Below, one piece after another: positions 63,038-64,000 of a stretch of 64,000 bases of DNA; within the stretch, counting starts at the first letter, position 1, and each line of letters begins with the position of its first letter. The notes below the pieces were generated by a model. That model searched no databases, had not been told where the DNA came from, and saw only the letters and a list, made by a program, of their open reading frames with translations. This DNA is from Branchiostoma belcheri. Taxonomy: Eukaryota > Chordata > Leptocardii > Amphioxiformes > Branchiostomatidae. The translations under genes were made by a program, and so were the position numbers. Location of the stretch: positions 186,001-250,000 of the forward strand of contig NW_017804242.1 in the NCBI RefSeq assembly GCF_001625305.1, in the 5' to 3' direction.

Positions 63038-63400
63038 CAGTCTCCTTAAAGATTAAGAGAAAAATGACAGATTTTAGTGCATGGGATTCAGAGGATGGGA
63101 TTCAGTCTATATTCAGTAGATCAGTTACACTCAGCCGGTGATGCTTGTCAATTTTCTCTCAGCAAAACCTGCCTAAGGAAATGTTCGTCGCCTTCGCACA
63201 GAAGAATTACAAGAGACAGAAATAACACTACTTAAAGATTAAGAGAAAAAATTATGGCATTTTATTAGATGGGATTCAGTCTATTTTCTATATTGAGCAG
63301 AGCAGTTACACTCAGCTGATGCAACTAACTCTTCTCAACTTCTTACCCGAAGAAATGTTTGTTGCGTTTGCTCAGAAGAATTATATGCAACAGAAATAAG
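63038..63400 (+). repeat. two decayed copies of the FDPS last-exon end
   Basis: The final coding stretch ([12 protein letters not shown] to the Lys-rich end) and its UTR recur at about 63160-63225 and 63340-63400, about 180 bases apart. Copy 2 keeps the frame and stop (ending NYKRQK), and TTTTCTCTCAG before it could act as an acceptor in phase 0. Copy 3 has more changes and no acceptor. Confidence 0.8.
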
Positions 63401-64000
63401 TCTTATTCTTGCTCCATAAAGATTCTGAGAAAAATTTATGACACATTTTATCGGATGGGGTTGATTCTATGTTACCACTGCAAGGCCCAGACCTTTTGAC
63501 AAGCTACACGCAAGAGCAAAGTATGCTGTGAAAAAGGTGGCAAAAGACGCACAAAGTGAGGAAAGTAGAAAAGACTAGTAGCTGATGGAAGTAGATTTTC
63601 GGATTCAACAACAACGACATGACAGTCACTGTATACTGGGTGTTGTAAATGTATTTAAGACAGCCTCCAGAAGTGAAGTCAGAAAGTAGAGATCTTGATA
63701 TTAAAAGCAACATTCTGTATTGATGTAGATGTCATGGGTAATTCAGCGTAACTTTGATGTTATGTAATTAAGTTATGATTATAACAGTTTTTATCTGTAT
63801 GAACAGACAAGCCAGCAAGATAAGTGTACAGTATGTGTATGTACAAATGCTGTATTGGGTGTCTGCAAATTATTCAATGCAAAGCTAATTAAAGGGAATG
63901 ATAGATATAATGTCTCTATTTTACTTTGTCCCCGTTATTTTTCTTATCTAATTACTAATTTGTGCCCATTTTCTATTCTTGGCATTGAACCTAGGACAGT
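63401..64000. other. 3' flank of FDPS
   Basis: AT-rich sequence with no gene seen. It may still be FDPS 3' UTR. Confidence 0.4.

Overview
The window is animal nuclear DNA, most likely from a cephalochordate (amphioxus, Branchiostoma). Spliced genes have GT-AG introns, Alu-like and foldback repeats are dense, Penelope/MITE/SINE repeats resemble those of lancelets, the immune genes shuffle Death, TRADD-N-like and NACHT modules as lancelet genes do, and the orthologues (BDP1, FDPS, Cip/Kip, forkhead) are chordate-like. The species is an inference from composition and gene style; no search was run.

Layout. 1-700: a TATA-containing start region with an unassigned short ORF. 1303-1374: tRNA-Val(CAC). 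3207-6872 (+): a forkhead gene of four coding exons, with a duplicated half-exon, two decayed exon copies and a triplicated 3' end. 7.2-12.9 kb: gene-free, repeat-rich DNA. 12.9-13.5 kb (+): a Cip/Kip CDK inhibitor behind a promoter with CRE, CCAAT and E2F-like sites. 13.5-21.4 kb: gene-free, with many foldback elements. 21.5-30.7 kb (-): a large NLR-type gene whose exons read, in phase, as glycosyltransferase (GT4) - TRADD-N-like - linker - Death - NACHT - LRR. 33.2-45.2 kb (+): a phytanoyl-CoA dioxygenase family gene, with a second immune-type gene (Death - TRADD-N-like - coiled coil - NHL) nested antisense in its third intron (35.6-39.2 kb). Four dioxygenase exons occur twice around a 20-N gap, which looks like two haplotypes placed in tandem. 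46.6-55.9 kb (-): BDP1, the TFIIIB B'' subunit, with a Penelope-like element in an intron. 56.2-63.0 kb (+): farnesyl diphosphate synthase, divergently transcribed from BDP1 across a short promoter with a perfect NRF1 palindrome.

How the parts relate. The two immune-type genes share an almost identical 450-nt TRADD-N-like exon and related 258-nt Death exons, in different order. All connecting introns are phase 1, so modules can be shuffled in frame. BDP1 and the tRNA belong to RNA polymerase III biology. FDPS makes the farnesyl diphosphate used for sterols and prenylation. A recurring theme is short tandem duplication across exon/intron borders or gene ends: forkhead exon 2 and 3' end, the dioxygenase acceptor minisatellite, BDP1 exon copies, the FDPS 3' end, and the in-frame repeat in NACHT.

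All gene models were assembled by eye from splice sites and reading phase. Multi-exon genes are given as one entry from start codon to stop, with exon coordinates in the evidence.
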